Assembly: GCA_947165025.1 (NCBI GenBank)
Contig: CAMUYQ010000002.1
Coordinates: 1-64,000, forward strand
Direction: 5' to 3'
DNA: 64,000 nt
Origin: an uncultured Lachnospiraceae bacterium
GTDB lineage: Bacteria; Bacillota; Clostridia; Lachnospirales; Lachnospiraceae
Shown: one piece after another, positions 7,733 through 15,671 of the stretch
Position numbering within the stretch: position 1 is the stretch's first letter
Layout of the letters: every line of letters begins with the position of its first letter
Notes under the pieces: generated by a model
Seen by the model: the letters and a program-made list of their open reading frames with translations, nothing else
The model's database searches: none
Told to the model about the DNA's origin: nothing
Program-made: the position numbers and the translations under genes

Positions 7733-8644
7733 ATGAAAATCGCACTTTTGGGTGCTGGAGCAGTCGGCGGATATTTTATATACGGATATGAGAACGCAGC
7801 TGATCCCGATAAGGAATTCGTTGTCCTGGCCGAGGGAAACAGACGCGACAGACTGATATCGGAAGGCATCAGGATCAACGGTAAGGTGTATCACCCCTCG
7901 GTAAAATCACCTGCCGAGGCCGGAGTCCAGGATCTTGTGATAGTATGCGTCAAAGGAAATGCACTTGATGATGCGCTGAAGCTTCTGCCGCCGGTTACCG
8001 GTAAAAACACGGTTATCATATCGATGCTTAACGGCGCCGATTCCGAAGAGAAGATCGCAGAGGCGGTCGGCAGCGAGCACGTTCTTCATTCGATAATACT
8101 GATCGCGTCCAGGCGGACAAAGGATGAGATCATTATAGATATGAGCTATAACAGCACCGTATATTACGGTGCGGCGGATGTTCCGGATCCTGAAAGGATG
8201 TTAAAGACCGTGGAAGATGCGGTAGCGGGAACGGAGCTTCACTTTGTAAAAAGTAAGGATATCATGCTGGATATCTGGACCAAGTATGCCAAGAACATCT
8301 GTAACAATCTTCCGCAGGCGATAATTGGAGTTCCGGCGGCACTCTATACAAGAAGCGAACACGGACTGTTTCTTGCCAGAAAACTTTGGCAGGAAGTGAG
8401 AACCCTCGCAAAACTTCGAGGGATAGATCTTCCCGAAAAGGAAGGAATATACGAATGTGCAGATTCATCGCGCTATTCAACGCTCCAGGATATTGACGCA
8501 AAGCGCCCGACCGAGATCGACAGCCTGTGCGGATATCTTCTGAAAATGGCATCCGAAAACAACATAAGTGTTCCGTATATCGAATACACATATCATGCTA
8601 TCAAAGCCATTGAAGAAAAGAACGAAGGGCTGTTTGAGTGTTGA
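7733..8644 (+). CDS. panE: 2-dehydropantoate 2-reductase (ketopantoate reductase)
   Basis: A 303-residue NADPH-dependent enzyme that reduces ketopantoate to pantoate for coenzyme A synthesis. The Rossmann signature GAGAVGGYF is at residues 7-15. The C-terminal helical domain has the WTKYAKNICNNLPQAI stretch whose lysine and asparagine contribute to the family active site. The ATG at 7733 is favoured by GGAGG at 7723-7727; an in-frame start at 7685 would overlap the previous gene. Family members include ApbA-like paralogs, so substrate is likely but not certain. Confidence 0.87.
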   Translation: MKIALLGAGAVGGYFIYGYENAADPDKEFVVLAEGNRRDRLISEGIRINGKVYHPSVKSPAEAGVQDLVIVCVKGNALDDALKLLPPVTGKNTVIISMLNGADSEEKIAEAVGSEHVLHSIILIASRRTKDEIIIDMSYNSTVYYGAADVPDPERMLKTVEDAVAGTELHFVKSKDIMLDIWTKYAKNICNNLPQAIIGVPAALYTRSEHGLFLARKLWQEVRTLAKLRGIDLPEKEGIYECADSSRYSTLQDIDAKRPTEIDSLCGYLLKMASENNISVPYIEYTYHAIKAIEEKNEGLFEC

Positions 8645-8669
8645 CGTAGGGTGAACACTGTGATAGTAT
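8641..8669 (+). promoter_or_regulatory. Promoter of tRNA-Arg
   Basis: TTGACG at 8641-8646, a 17-base spacer and TAGTAT at 8664-8669, ending 42 bases before the tRNA. The -35 box overlaps the panE stop codon. Confidence 0.55.
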
Positions 8670-8710
8670 GATTTGGTCGCGTGGGAGATGATCTCTCCTG
8701 CCAACAATAA

Positions 8711-8784
8711 GTGTGTGTAGCTCAGCTGGATAGAGCGTCTGGCTACGGACCAGAAGGTCGAGGGTTCGAATCCTTTCACACACG
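8711..8784 (+). tRNA. tRNA-Arg (ACG)
   Basis: A full cloverleaf: acceptor GTGTGTG with CACACAC, D arm GCTC/GAGC, anticodon stem TCTGG/CCAGA with loop CTACGGA (anticodon ACG), T loop TTCGAAT, discriminator G. CCA is not encoded. The 3' half from 8765 is repeated at 18841, marking this gene as the integration site of the downstream island. Confidence 0.96.
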
Positions 8785-8795
8785 GAGCCTGAAAT
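8765..8795 (+). repeat. Island attachment site, left copy
   Basis: Thirty-one bases from the tRNA T loop through the discriminator and into the terminator are identical to 18841-18871. This is the classic footprint of site-specific integration at a tRNA 3' end. The intact tRNA at this end has its 3' part supplied by the incoming element. Confidence 0.9.
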
Positions 8796-8825
8796 GCCCT
8801 GTTTTAGGGCGTTTCAGGTTTTTTT
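8786..8825 (+). terminator. Rho-independent terminator after tRNA-Arg
   Basis: CCTGAAATGCCCT pairs with AGGGCGTTTCAGG and is followed by seven T residues. A related but diverged copy follows the right attachment repeat (18863-18903). Confidence 0.9.
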
Positions 8826-9197
8826 GCGCTCAAAAACTGCGTTTCATTTTTTTTGCTAAGCCCGTATTTTCAAGGGTTTCAGAGCATCTAAGATGGTATT
8901 TACTTAATGAATCACTCAAACGTCCAGTATGGCGATATTTCTATGATGATGAGGGGGAGTTTTGCGCAGAGATACAATCTGATAAGAATCTATTCAAAAA
9001 GGACCACCCCGAAGGGTAGCCCATATATGAAATCCGGCGGGAATAAGCCCACCGGGAAGGGCGGAAAGTTGCCGCCACGAGATAATGATACCACAGAGCG
9101 TTTACATGAGTAAGCGCTCTTTTAGCGTTATTCCACAAAATGGCGGAGTTTGTTGGTAATAATCGCTAAGAGTATAGCAATATCGTGAAATGATTAT
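8826..9197. other. Island left flank without a recognisable gene
   Basis: No integrase or other known gene is visible here. A GC-rich part at about 9003-9110 contains several short complementary runs (for example CCGGCGGG with CCCACCGGG, and GGGCGGAAAG near GCCGCC) and stands out from the AT-rich surroundings. It could be a structured RNA or a decayed coding piece; I do not recognise a known RNA family. Confidence 0.3.
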
Positions 9198-9237
9198 GAA
9201 TTCAATGATATGTTGACGAATTCAACGGAACGTTGCT
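9198..9237. repeat. Tandem 20-bp direct repeats upstream of the island genes
   Basis: Two adjacent 20-base units, both starting GAATTCAA and sharing an internal GTTG, match at about 14 of 20 positions. They sit about 90 bases before the first island gene and could be operators for the XRE-type protein encoded downstream. Confidence 0.45.
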
Positions 9238-9262
9238 TGAACCTAAATACGGAGTGCTTTAT

Positions 9263-9307
9263 CATTTGGTTATCAGCTGATGATGTATAACAAAAAACCA
9301 CCAAATG
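9263..9307 (+). promoter_or_regulatory. Inverted repeat in the leader of the first island gene
   Basis: CATTTGGT at 9263-9270 is matched by ACCAAATG at 9300-9307, just ahead of the AAGGAG ribosome site. It may form a hairpin in the 5' leader or be a protein-binding site. Confidence 0.35.
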
Positions 9308-9323
9308 AAAAAGGAGATACGTT

Positions 9324-9698
9324 ATGACAATCGTCGGAAAAAATATCACAAATATGACAGAGGACAATATTAAAGTTACTTTTCATGCATACAATAGAAT
9401 AAAGGAAAGAATGGGATTAGGTAAGAAAGCAGCAAACAGGATCAGTAGAAAAGCATATAGTGACGGGCTTGTTTGCAACGAAATGAAGAATGGTCAATTA
9501 AAAAGGTACATTTCCGAGAAAGAGGATCGTTATAATTCACAGGATTGTATGAGAATATATGGCCAGGAAGTATATTGTTTCGCCAAGGATCTTGATCCTA
9601 ATGGGATTCAGCAGATAAGGTTAATCACAGTTTATCCGGTTCCAAAGGGACTTCAGAATCATGCAATAGGACAGCAAAAAAATAGAAGAGTCATATAA
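9324..9698 (+). CDS. Small hypothetical protein (DUF4258/RelE-like appearance)
   Basis: A 124-residue basic protein with a good AAAAAGGAG ribosome site. The early FHAYNRIKERMGLGKKAANR segment and later strands (RIYGQEVYCFAKD, RLITVYPVP) resemble the short helix-then-sheet layout of DUF4258 and other RelE-like proteins, which may bind or cut RNA. No catalytic residues can be assigned. It precedes the XRE-type gene by 43 bases, so a toxin-regulator style pairing is conceivable. The function is unknown; the fold statement is a visual impression. Confidence 0.5.
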   Translation: MTIVGKNITNMTEDNIKVTFHAYNRIKERMGLGKKAANRISRKAYSDGLVCNEMKNGQLKRYISEKEDRYNSQDCMRIYGQEVYCFAKDLDPNGIQQIRLITVYPVPKGLQNHAIGQQKNRRVI

Positions 9699-9741
9699 AG
9701 TATAATCAGATAGTATAGAAATCCATAGGGAGGATAACGTT

Positions 9742-11442
9742 ATGAACGATATAAACGAAATTACAACCGCCAAAGAATATGGAAACCGTCTTAAGAGGAT
9801 CAGGGGCATAATGGGGTTAAGCCAAAAGGAGCTTGGAGAAAAGATTGGCGTTGTTGGTGCAACTGTTGCCAAGTGGGAAAAAGAGGGCATAAGAAACATT
9901 GAAGATCTGCAACGTTTGTCAATTGCTCTCGAAAGAGATCTTCTACAGGATGAGATTGACGAAGAAGGATCTGTTGGTGAGATAGGTAAAATGATCCTTT
10001 GCTATCTGATTAAGCTGTCAGGGAAAACAGAAAGCTATAAACTAATGGCATATCTGTATGAGGATTACGGTTTGTCAAGGCAGCGAGCAATAAAAGAGTT
10101 GTCTAAGCTTCAGCGGATTGGCCTGTGTGAGCGGGAAAACTATACAGATTTATACGATACCGTTTGTGATATGACTTATATAACGGCTAAAGGGCTTATT
10201 TTAGCTCAAAATAACCGTTGGAAGGTAGAAGATGAGACCTTAACTTGGGATGATAGGAAAGATGATGGAGAATCATCAGTAATTACTTATGAACGAGTAT
10301 GTCATGGATATGATAGTTATCAGGAGTATCTGGATAATATTAATGTAAATGATGATGTTCTCAAACTCCGTCCGACAGATGGGTTCAGAATAAATATAAT
10401 AAACTATATTCTGGAACATTACGAGTATTCCAAGGAAAAATCCTGTTCATGCAGGCTATTTTATGGAGAAAATCTCTATGAAGATATTATGAATTTAATG
10501 GTCAGAAAGATAGACCGCGGATTGTTGGATGAGCTGGTTAAGGAGTTAATGCTAGAAAACGAGGCTATTGTAGCAAATAGTGGCGGGCGACACTTTGAGG
10601 AAGAGCTCGAAAAGTCATTTATAGGAAACGATTATAGTTTATATAGTTTTGTGGCGAGTTTGTCTGATGAAACTGGAGACAGCTATTTTTACGATATTGA
10701 TTATTTCAAAAATGGTTTATCAAGATTATATTACGATATTGATAGTCGTGAAACACTTCCATCTTTCTATAACTTGTATTATGAACATTGGAACAAATAT
10801 GTGATGGAAGAAGAAGGCTATGATCCTGATGATCCTGATGGATTACTCTCTGATTACCCGGATTATTTCGATAATCCATACAGATATATCGTAGAAAAAA
10901 AGGGGAAGGATTACAAGAAATGGTTTTCTGATGATGAAATAATTACATTCATAAAAGAAAACATATTACCACCCCAAACGCCCGAGGAGCAGGAAACCGT
11001 TGATAGGATTAAACGAATAATTGATTCGGATTCTACAATTCTCGATTATTTTGTAATGCCAGATTATATTTCTCCCAAGGTTATAAATGCGTTGTACGAG
11101 GCTTATGACTTACCTAAGATCACTGTTAAGGTTGATGGTGATGATGAAACTCATGAAATGTGGAAGCCACTATTTATGAGAAGTTTTAGTGGCCTTCAAA
11201 AGAGAAGTGAGAAATGCGCCTATTACGATGATAATCATAACATTGTATTTATCAATCTGTTTGCATTGGTTTCTGTATCAGAAATAAACAAAATGAATGA
11301 TAGTCAGCTTGTGGAATTGGAGCGCAAAAGAGTTGCTGATCTTATTGATGAATCTCCGAACAAAGACTATATTCAGACGTTGATTAACGAACATCCCTGT
11401 TGTGAAGTAAAACTATATGCTGACAATTCCACGCCTATTTAA
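9742..11442 (+). CDS. Large XRE-type HTH protein with an acidic C-terminal region of unknown function
   Basis: A 566-residue protein. Residues about 10-60 are a Cro/C1-type helix-turn-helix (LKRIRGIMGLSQKELGEK, then VVGATVAKWEKEG). A second winged-helix-like part (about 75-155: YLYEDYGLSRQRAIKELSKL, then ITAKGLILAQ) follows. The remaining 400 residues are acidic, rich in Tyr and Asp, and I recognise no family. It has GGGAGG upstream of its ATG. It may regulate the island genes or be the sensor of an accessory defence function. Base composition is AT-rich like the rest of the island. Confidence 0.65.
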   Translation: MNDINEITTAKEYGNRLKRIRGIMGLSQKELGEKIGVVGATVAKWEKEGIRNIEDLQRLSIALERDLLQDEIDEEGSVGEIGKMILCYLIKLSGKTESYKLMAYLYEDYGLSRQRAIKELSKLQRIGLCERENYTDLYDTVCDMTYITAKGLILAQNNRWKVEDETLTWDDRKDDGESSVITYERVCHGYDSYQEYLDNINVNDDVLKLRPTDGFRINIINYILEHYEYSKEKSCSCRLFYGENLYEDIMNLMVRKIDRGLLDELVKELMLENEAIVANSGGRHFEEELEKSFIGNDYSLYSFVASLSDETGDSYFYDIDYFKNGLSRLYYDIDSRETLPSFYNLYYEHWNKYVMEEEGYDPDDPDGLLSDYPDYFDNPYRYIVEKKGKDYKKWFSDDEIITFIKENILPPQTPEEQETVDRIKRIIDSDSTILDYFVMPDYISPKVINALYEAYDLPKITVKVDGDDETHEMWKPLFMRSFSGLQKRSEKCAYYDDNHNIVFINLFALVSVSEINKMNDSQLVELERKRVADLIDESPNKDYIQTLINEHPCCEVKLYADNSTPI

Positions 11443-11510
11443 ATGTAGAAATTTTTTGGAGGGAGATAGAATTAACCGGTTTAGCGATTCGTCCAAAGGA
11501 GATTATTACC

Positions 11511-11747
11511 ATGTCTGATAATAACGGAAATGATAATAAATATTGGGACGATATGTATTATTTCGAAAACTACGAGAAAGAAATGGATCCAAATTCCTGG
11601 TCGGGACGTCCCAGATCTAATGCGGGTGGGGGATTCTGGGTTTGGCTAATAATCTTTATCATTGCATGTAATATTTCATCATCACTGGGAAGTGCCATAC
11701 TTGTAATCGGAATAATACTTTTGATTATTTGTAAAATATGTAAATGA
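11511..11747 (+). CDS. Small single-pass or hairpin membrane protein
   Basis: A 78-residue protein. The polar first half (Asn, Asp, Tyr, Glu rich, ending GRPRSNAGGGFWVW) is followed by two closely spaced hydrophobic runs, LIIFIIACNISSSLGSAI and LVIGIILLIICKI. AAAGGAG stands 10 bases before the ATG. It follows the XRE-type gene by 68 bases and may share its transcript. I recognise no family. Confidence 0.55.
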   Translation: MSDNNGNDNKYWDDMYYFENYEKEMDPNSWSGRPRSNAGGGFWVWLIIFIIACNISSSLGSAILVIGIILLIICKICK

Positions 11748-11933
11748 AGAAGAACAAGATAAGTATTATTTGGGAAGTAATAAAGGAATTTGTCTCATAT
11801 GCGAGAAAAAGGAAGAAAAACTGATAGAATGAATCGATCAGCTGTAGATCGGAATATACCAAATCATCTAATCGAGGCATTAGCGGAGTGTGTCCACCTG
11901 GACAGAGAAAAAAGAAGAGTCGACAGAATGTTA
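11748..11933. other. Gap before the IS3 remnant, with a possible 45-codon frame
   Basis: A short frame at 11799-11936 would encode a charged peptide ending HLDREKRRVDRML. It has no clear ribosome site and its end coincides with the presumed IS left end, so it may be the tail of an interrupted gene. Nothing else is seen. Confidence 0.25.
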
Positions 11934-12201
11934 TGATACCCCTTAAGTAGACAGTAAAAATATACAAAGTCTCTTAAGGGGGTTTTTTATGCGTAGATAT
12001 TCTATTGAAACTAAAATTGCCGCTTGTAAAGATTACTATGAGAATGGCTTAGATTATAGAGCCATTTATGAAAAGTTTGGGATTGAAGCCAAAAGACCGG
12101 CATCTTCCATCTTATGTGAGTGGATAACGAAATACGGTCTATATGGAGAAGCTGCATTCGCCTCGATAAATACTCACCAAAGAGTATATTGTATATGGTA
12201 A
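11934..12201 (+). mobile_element. IS3-family insertion sequence remnant
   Basis: The left end reads TGATACCCCTTAAGTAGACA, like IS3/IS150-group termini. It is followed by a complementary CTTAAGGGGG and T run. The frame from ATG 11989 (70 residues) is the start of an OrfA helix-turn-helix protein: RRYSIETKIAACKDYYENGL, then an SILCEWITKYGLYGE element. It stops far short of a complete OrfA, and OrfB is absent. Right boundary not resolved. Confidence 0.7.
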
Positions 12202-12226
12202 AATTAAATCTAGCGATAATGCTTGA

Positions 12227-12291
12227 GGATAAATGGATTTGTTCTTGAGGCAATTCGTGAAAAAGTTGAGAGAAAATCGAACGGAGAATAG
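12227..12291 (+). pseudogene. Possible tail of a ribbon-helix-helix protein
   Basis: The frame ending at the TAG 12289-12291 reads NGFVLEAIREKVERKSNGE. This resembles the last helix of ribbon-helix-helix antitoxin or CopG-like proteins. No start or strand is left upstream, so it is at most a remnant beside the IS fragment and just before hsdR. Confidence 0.25.
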
Positions 12292-12293
12292 AA

Positions 12294-14627
12294 GTGGCTA
12301 TAATAAGTAAAAGTCAAATGTCTGAAGAGGACATTAAACTTAACTACATAACACCGGCAATACAGCCCGGATGGTCTGGCCGCATTACTATGGAGACCAA
12401 GATAACGGACGGCCGCATCAATCTTCGCGGCAATATGGCCGTTCGCAGTACACCTAAGTATGCTGATTACCTTCTATATCTTAATGATGGGAAGCCGATT
12501 GCTGTTGTAGAGGCAAAAGATAATAACCATTCCGTATCACACGGTCTTCAACAGGCTATGACTTATGCTCAGATGATGGATCTGCCGTTTGCATATTCAT
12601 CAAACGGTGATGCATTCTTCGAACATGACTTTCTGACTGGTCAGGAGCGTCAGATCAGTCTTGATGAGTTTCCGACACAGGACGAACTGATCGCAAGATA
12701 TTATGCAGAGATCAATAAAGGTCAGGGAGTCACAGATATTGAGAAAAAGATCGTTGATCAGCCGTATTACTCATCTCAAAGCACATATCCGCCACGATAC
12801 TATCAGCGAAATGCCATAAACCGTACTGTTGAGGCTATCGCCAAGGGTCAGGACAGGCTTCTTCTCGTTATGGCCACTGGTACTGGTAAAACATATACAG
12901 CCTTTCAGATTGTATACCGTCTGCTTAAATCAGGTCTGAAAAAACGCATATTATACCTTGCTGATAGGAATATCCTTGTTGATCAGAGCATACTTCAAGA
13001 CTTCGCACCGCTTGAGAAAACCACGTATAAGATTGATTTCTCTGATAAGGATTGTTTACGGAAGATCAGTTCTCATGAAGTTAATTTTGCCCTGTATCAT
13101 CAAATGATAGGCCAAAATGATGAGGAACACTTCAGACAGATACCTTCGGGATATTTTGATCTGATCATTGTCGATGAGTGTCATCGCGGATCTGCAAAGG
13201 AAGACAGCAACTGGCGCAAGGTGCTGGAATACTTCTCTGGTGCAACGCAGATTGGTATGACTGCCACTCCTAAAGAGAGTGAAAAGATCTCAAATATAGA
13301 TTATTTTGGTGAGCCTTTATATGTTTACAGCCTGAAGCAAGGTATTGAGGATGGTTTTCTGGCACCGTTTAAGGTTATCAATATCACAACTAACATCGGT
13401 GATGGATGGAGACCGTATAGCGGTCAGACGGATATCAATGGCAATGAGATCGAGGACCGTGTCTATAATAACCGGGACTATGATTACAATATTGTGATCC
13501 TTGACAGGATTAATGAAGTTGCTGCTGAAATTACAGAATATCTGAAGCAGACCGGCCGTATGCAGAAAACCATAGTCTTCTGCGCTAACGAGGATCATGC
13601 TGAACGCATGAGGATTGCTCTCACAAATCTTAACAGCGATATGTGTCAGCAGAACCCTGATTATGTAGTGCGCATCACCGGTTCTGATATATACGGCAAG
13701 AGCAAACTTGACTACTTTATATCCGTTTCGTCTGATTATCCTGTTATCGCAACGACTTCTGAACTGCTATCAACCGGTGCAGACTGTAAGATGACAAAAC
13801 TTATCGTGCTGGATAAGACAGTTGAGAGCATGACCACTTTCAAGCAGATCATCGGTCGCGGCACGCGTATCAGAGAGCGTGAAGGAAAAACACATTTTAC
13901 TGTTATGGACTTCAGGAATGTTACCAGACTGTTTACGGATCCAGATTGGGATGGTCCAATTGAACAACATGAAGGATTTCATCCCGGTGGAGATGGTCCT
14001 ACCCCAGTTACTCCTCCCGGTCCGACTGTCGATCCCCCTATCATTCCAAATGAAAAGGCTATCGTGGATGCAAGCGGCTGCAGGGTTAAGATCATTAATA
14101 AGACTGTATCTGTATATGACGCTAATGGCAGGCTGCTTCGTCAGGAAGATATCATAGATTATACAAAGAGCAATATTATGGGCGAATATGCCTCTCTTTC
14201 AGATTTCATCCGTAAATGGAAGGCTTCTGATAAGAAAGAGGCTATTGAAACGTTCTTCGCCGAAAGAGGCATCGACCTGAAAGCATTAAAAGAGGATCAG
14301 GGCATGTCTGATGTCGATGATTTCGACTTCATATGCTATGTGGCATACGGAAAGAAGCCTCTCACCCGCCAAGAACGGGCAAATAACGTTAAAAAACGTG
14401 ATTTCTTCTCAAAATACTCTGGAGATGCTCGGGCTGTACTTGAGATCCTGCTTGATAAGTATATGAACCAAGGTATCACGGAGGTTGAAGATATTAAGGT
14501 TCTGTCACTGTCTGACTTTGCTGAATATGGTAAGCCTGCCAAGATTGTGAAACTCTTTGGCGGCAAAGAGCAATATGAACAGGCCGTAAAGGAACTTGAA
14601 GACAGCATTTATGCGATGGAGGGTTGA
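12294..14627 (+). CDS. hsdR: Type I restriction enzyme, R (motor/nuclease) subunit
   Basis: A 777-residue EcoEI-type HsdR. The PD-(D/E)XK nuclease lies at about residues 55-80 (DYLLYL, then IAVVEAKDNN). The SF2 translocase follows: Walker A ATGTGKTYTAFQ near 194, DECHRGSAKED near 292, TATPKESE near 323, and motif VI QIIGRGTRIRER near 518. A Pro/Gly-rich linker near 565-585 leads to the EcoEI_R_C-like tail. The start is GTG 12294 behind ACGGAG. It cuts unmodified DNA when bound to HsdM2-HsdS. It heads the operon in the tRNA-Arg island. Confidence 0.95.
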   Translation: MAIISKSQMSEEDIKLNYITPAIQPGWSGRITMETKITDGRINLRGNMAVRSTPKYADYLLYLNDGKPIAVVEAKDNNHSVSHGLQQAMTYAQMMDLPFAYSSNGDAFFEHDFLTGQERQISLDEFPTQDELIARYYAEINKGQGVTDIEKKIVDQPYYSSQSTYPPRYYQRNAINRTVEAIAKGQDRLLLVMATGTGKTYTAFQIVYRLLKSGLKKRILYLADRNILVDQSILQDFAPLEKTTYKIDFSDKDCLRKISSHEVNFALYHQMIGQNDEEHFRQIPSGYFDLIIVDECHRGSAKEDSNWRKVLEYFSGATQIGMTATPKESEKISNIDYFGEPLYVYSLKQGIEDGFLAPFKVINITTNIGDGWRPYSGQTDINGNEIEDRVYNNRDYDYNIVILDRINEVAAEITEYLKQTGRMQKTIVFCANEDHAERMRIALTNLNSDMCQQNPDYVVRITGSDIYGKSKLDYFISVSSDYPVIATTSELLSTGADCKMTKLIVLDKTVESMTTFKQIIGRGTRIREREGKTHFTVMDFRNVTRLFTDPDWDGPIEQHEGFHPGGDGPTPVTPPGPTVDPPIIPNEKAIVDASGCRVKIINKTVSVYDANGRLLRQEDIIDYTKSNIMGEYASLSDFIRKWKASDKKEAIETFFAERGIDLKALKEDQGMSDVDDFDFICYVAYGKKPLTRQERANNVKKRDFFSKYSGDARAVLEILLDKYMNQGITEVEDIKVLSLSDFAEYGKPAKIVKLFGGKEQYEQAVKELEDSIYAMEG

Positions 14628-14629
14628 TT

Positions 14630-14785
14630 ATGCCTGCTAATAAGGATAAACAAAAGAATACATCCAAAAAGAATAAAGATCGTGATCAAAACAGTTCAAA
14701 AAGAAAGATGACTCCGAAAGAAAGAGCAAACTTTTCTGAACAGAACAGTGTGGAAATGTTTCCTATAGATACATTTAACGATTAA
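14630..14785 (+). CDS. 51-residue lysine-rich peptide in the hsd operon
   Basis: The ATG at 14630 lies 2 bases after the hsdR stop, behind GGAGGG inside the hsdR end, and the frame runs to TAA 14783-14785. The product starts MPANKDKQKNTSKKNKD and is very basic for its first 32 residues. It then becomes acidic and hydrophobic (NSVEMFPIDTF). One base separates it from the next gene. Translation is likely from position and ribosome site. No family is recognised. A nucleic-acid-binding or partner-binding peptide would fit. Confidence 0.6.
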   Translation: MPANKDKQKNTSKKNKDRDQNSSKRKMTPKERANFSEQNSVEMFPIDTFND

Positions 14786-14786
14786 G

Positions 14787-15650
14787 ATGCGTACTCTCTA
14801 TAAGGCTGCAAGTAGGATAATAATTTCATTTTTCAGCATATTATTACTATTCCCACATGATGTGTATGCAGATAATGGTAATGAAATTGTCCATATTACA
14901 GAAACGGGAGTCTGTTATCATGCCGAAGGTTGCTCACATTTGAGATACAGTGATTATCTAGTAACTCTTCATTATGCTGTTATTGAACATGGGTTTAACA
15001 CATGCGACGAATGCGTAGATAGGGTGCCTGTGTATGATGGACCCGAACCATTACATCCCAAAATGGATAAGAGAGATCACTATCCGGGAGATGATGGAAA
15101 TCGAGTTAAAGTCACATCAACCCCCACACCTTCTCCAACTCCGGCTCCTGAAGGCGAAGACAAAAACAGTGATCTAACGGCGAAAATTGCATTAGGTATA
15201 TTTGCAGCCTTCTTTGGTATACCTCTCTTATCTGTTATTACAGATGGAGTAAGAGATGCTAAAACCAGAATACATGAGAAGAAGATAAAACAGGAAGAAT
15301 ACATACGGGACCGCGAAAAATACTACAATCTTTATGGTAATAAACATTCATATGAACTCGTGGATATCCCGCAAGGTTCGTTCATACAGGGCGGGTATCC
15401 TTGTACGAATAACAAAAAGAAGGGCGAATACGGTGATTATACCGTTTATGTGGGAAAAAGGAGTATGAGTGTTCTGCATCTTAACCCCAATTGTGGTGGA
15501 TCAGATCTCATTCCTGTAAATTACTATACCGCAAGGAATTTAAGGCATTGTAAGCGTTGTGCAATGGGAAAGATCGATTTACCGCGGATTGATTGGTATA
15601 TGAAGTATCTTGAAATAGAAAAGATAAAGAATAAATACGATATTCCATAA
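14787..15650 (+). CDS. Membrane protein with two Cys/His modules, encoded between hsdR and hsdM
   Basis: A 287-residue protein. Residues 1-28 are a signal peptide ending near HDVYADN. Next comes a Cys/His module (VCYHAEGCSHLRYSDY near 42, CDEC near 75) and a TPTPSPTPAP linker near 112-124. A membrane segment at about 133-152 and a charged helix follow. A second module closes the protein (VLHLNPNCGG near 230, HCKRC near 252). Topology suggests one module outside and one inside the cell. Such H-x-C...CxxC modules may bind zinc. I do not know this architecture in type I systems; it could be an accessory sensor. Confidence 0.7.
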   Translation: MRTLYKAASRIIISFFSILLLFPHDVYADNGNEIVHITETGVCYHAEGCSHLRYSDYLVTLHYAVIEHGFNTCDECVDRVPVYDGPEPLHPKMDKRDHYPGDDGNRVKVTSTPTPSPTPAPEGEDKNSDLTAKIALGIFAAFFGIPLLSVITDGVRDAKTRIHEKKIKQEEYIRDREKYYNLYGNKHSYELVDIPQGSFIQGGYPCTNNKKKGEYGDYTVYVGKRSMSVLHLNPNCGGSDLIPVNYYTARNLRHCKRCAMGKIDLPRIDWYMKYLEIEKIKNKYDIP

Positions 15651-15671
15651 AGAAAATAGGAGAATACAGAA

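Noticed and set aside
8711-9019. Plus-strand frame reading through tRNA-Arg
   Set aside because: Its first 25 residues are simply the translated tRNA, a common artefact; the tRNA is clear and a terminator lies inside the frame.
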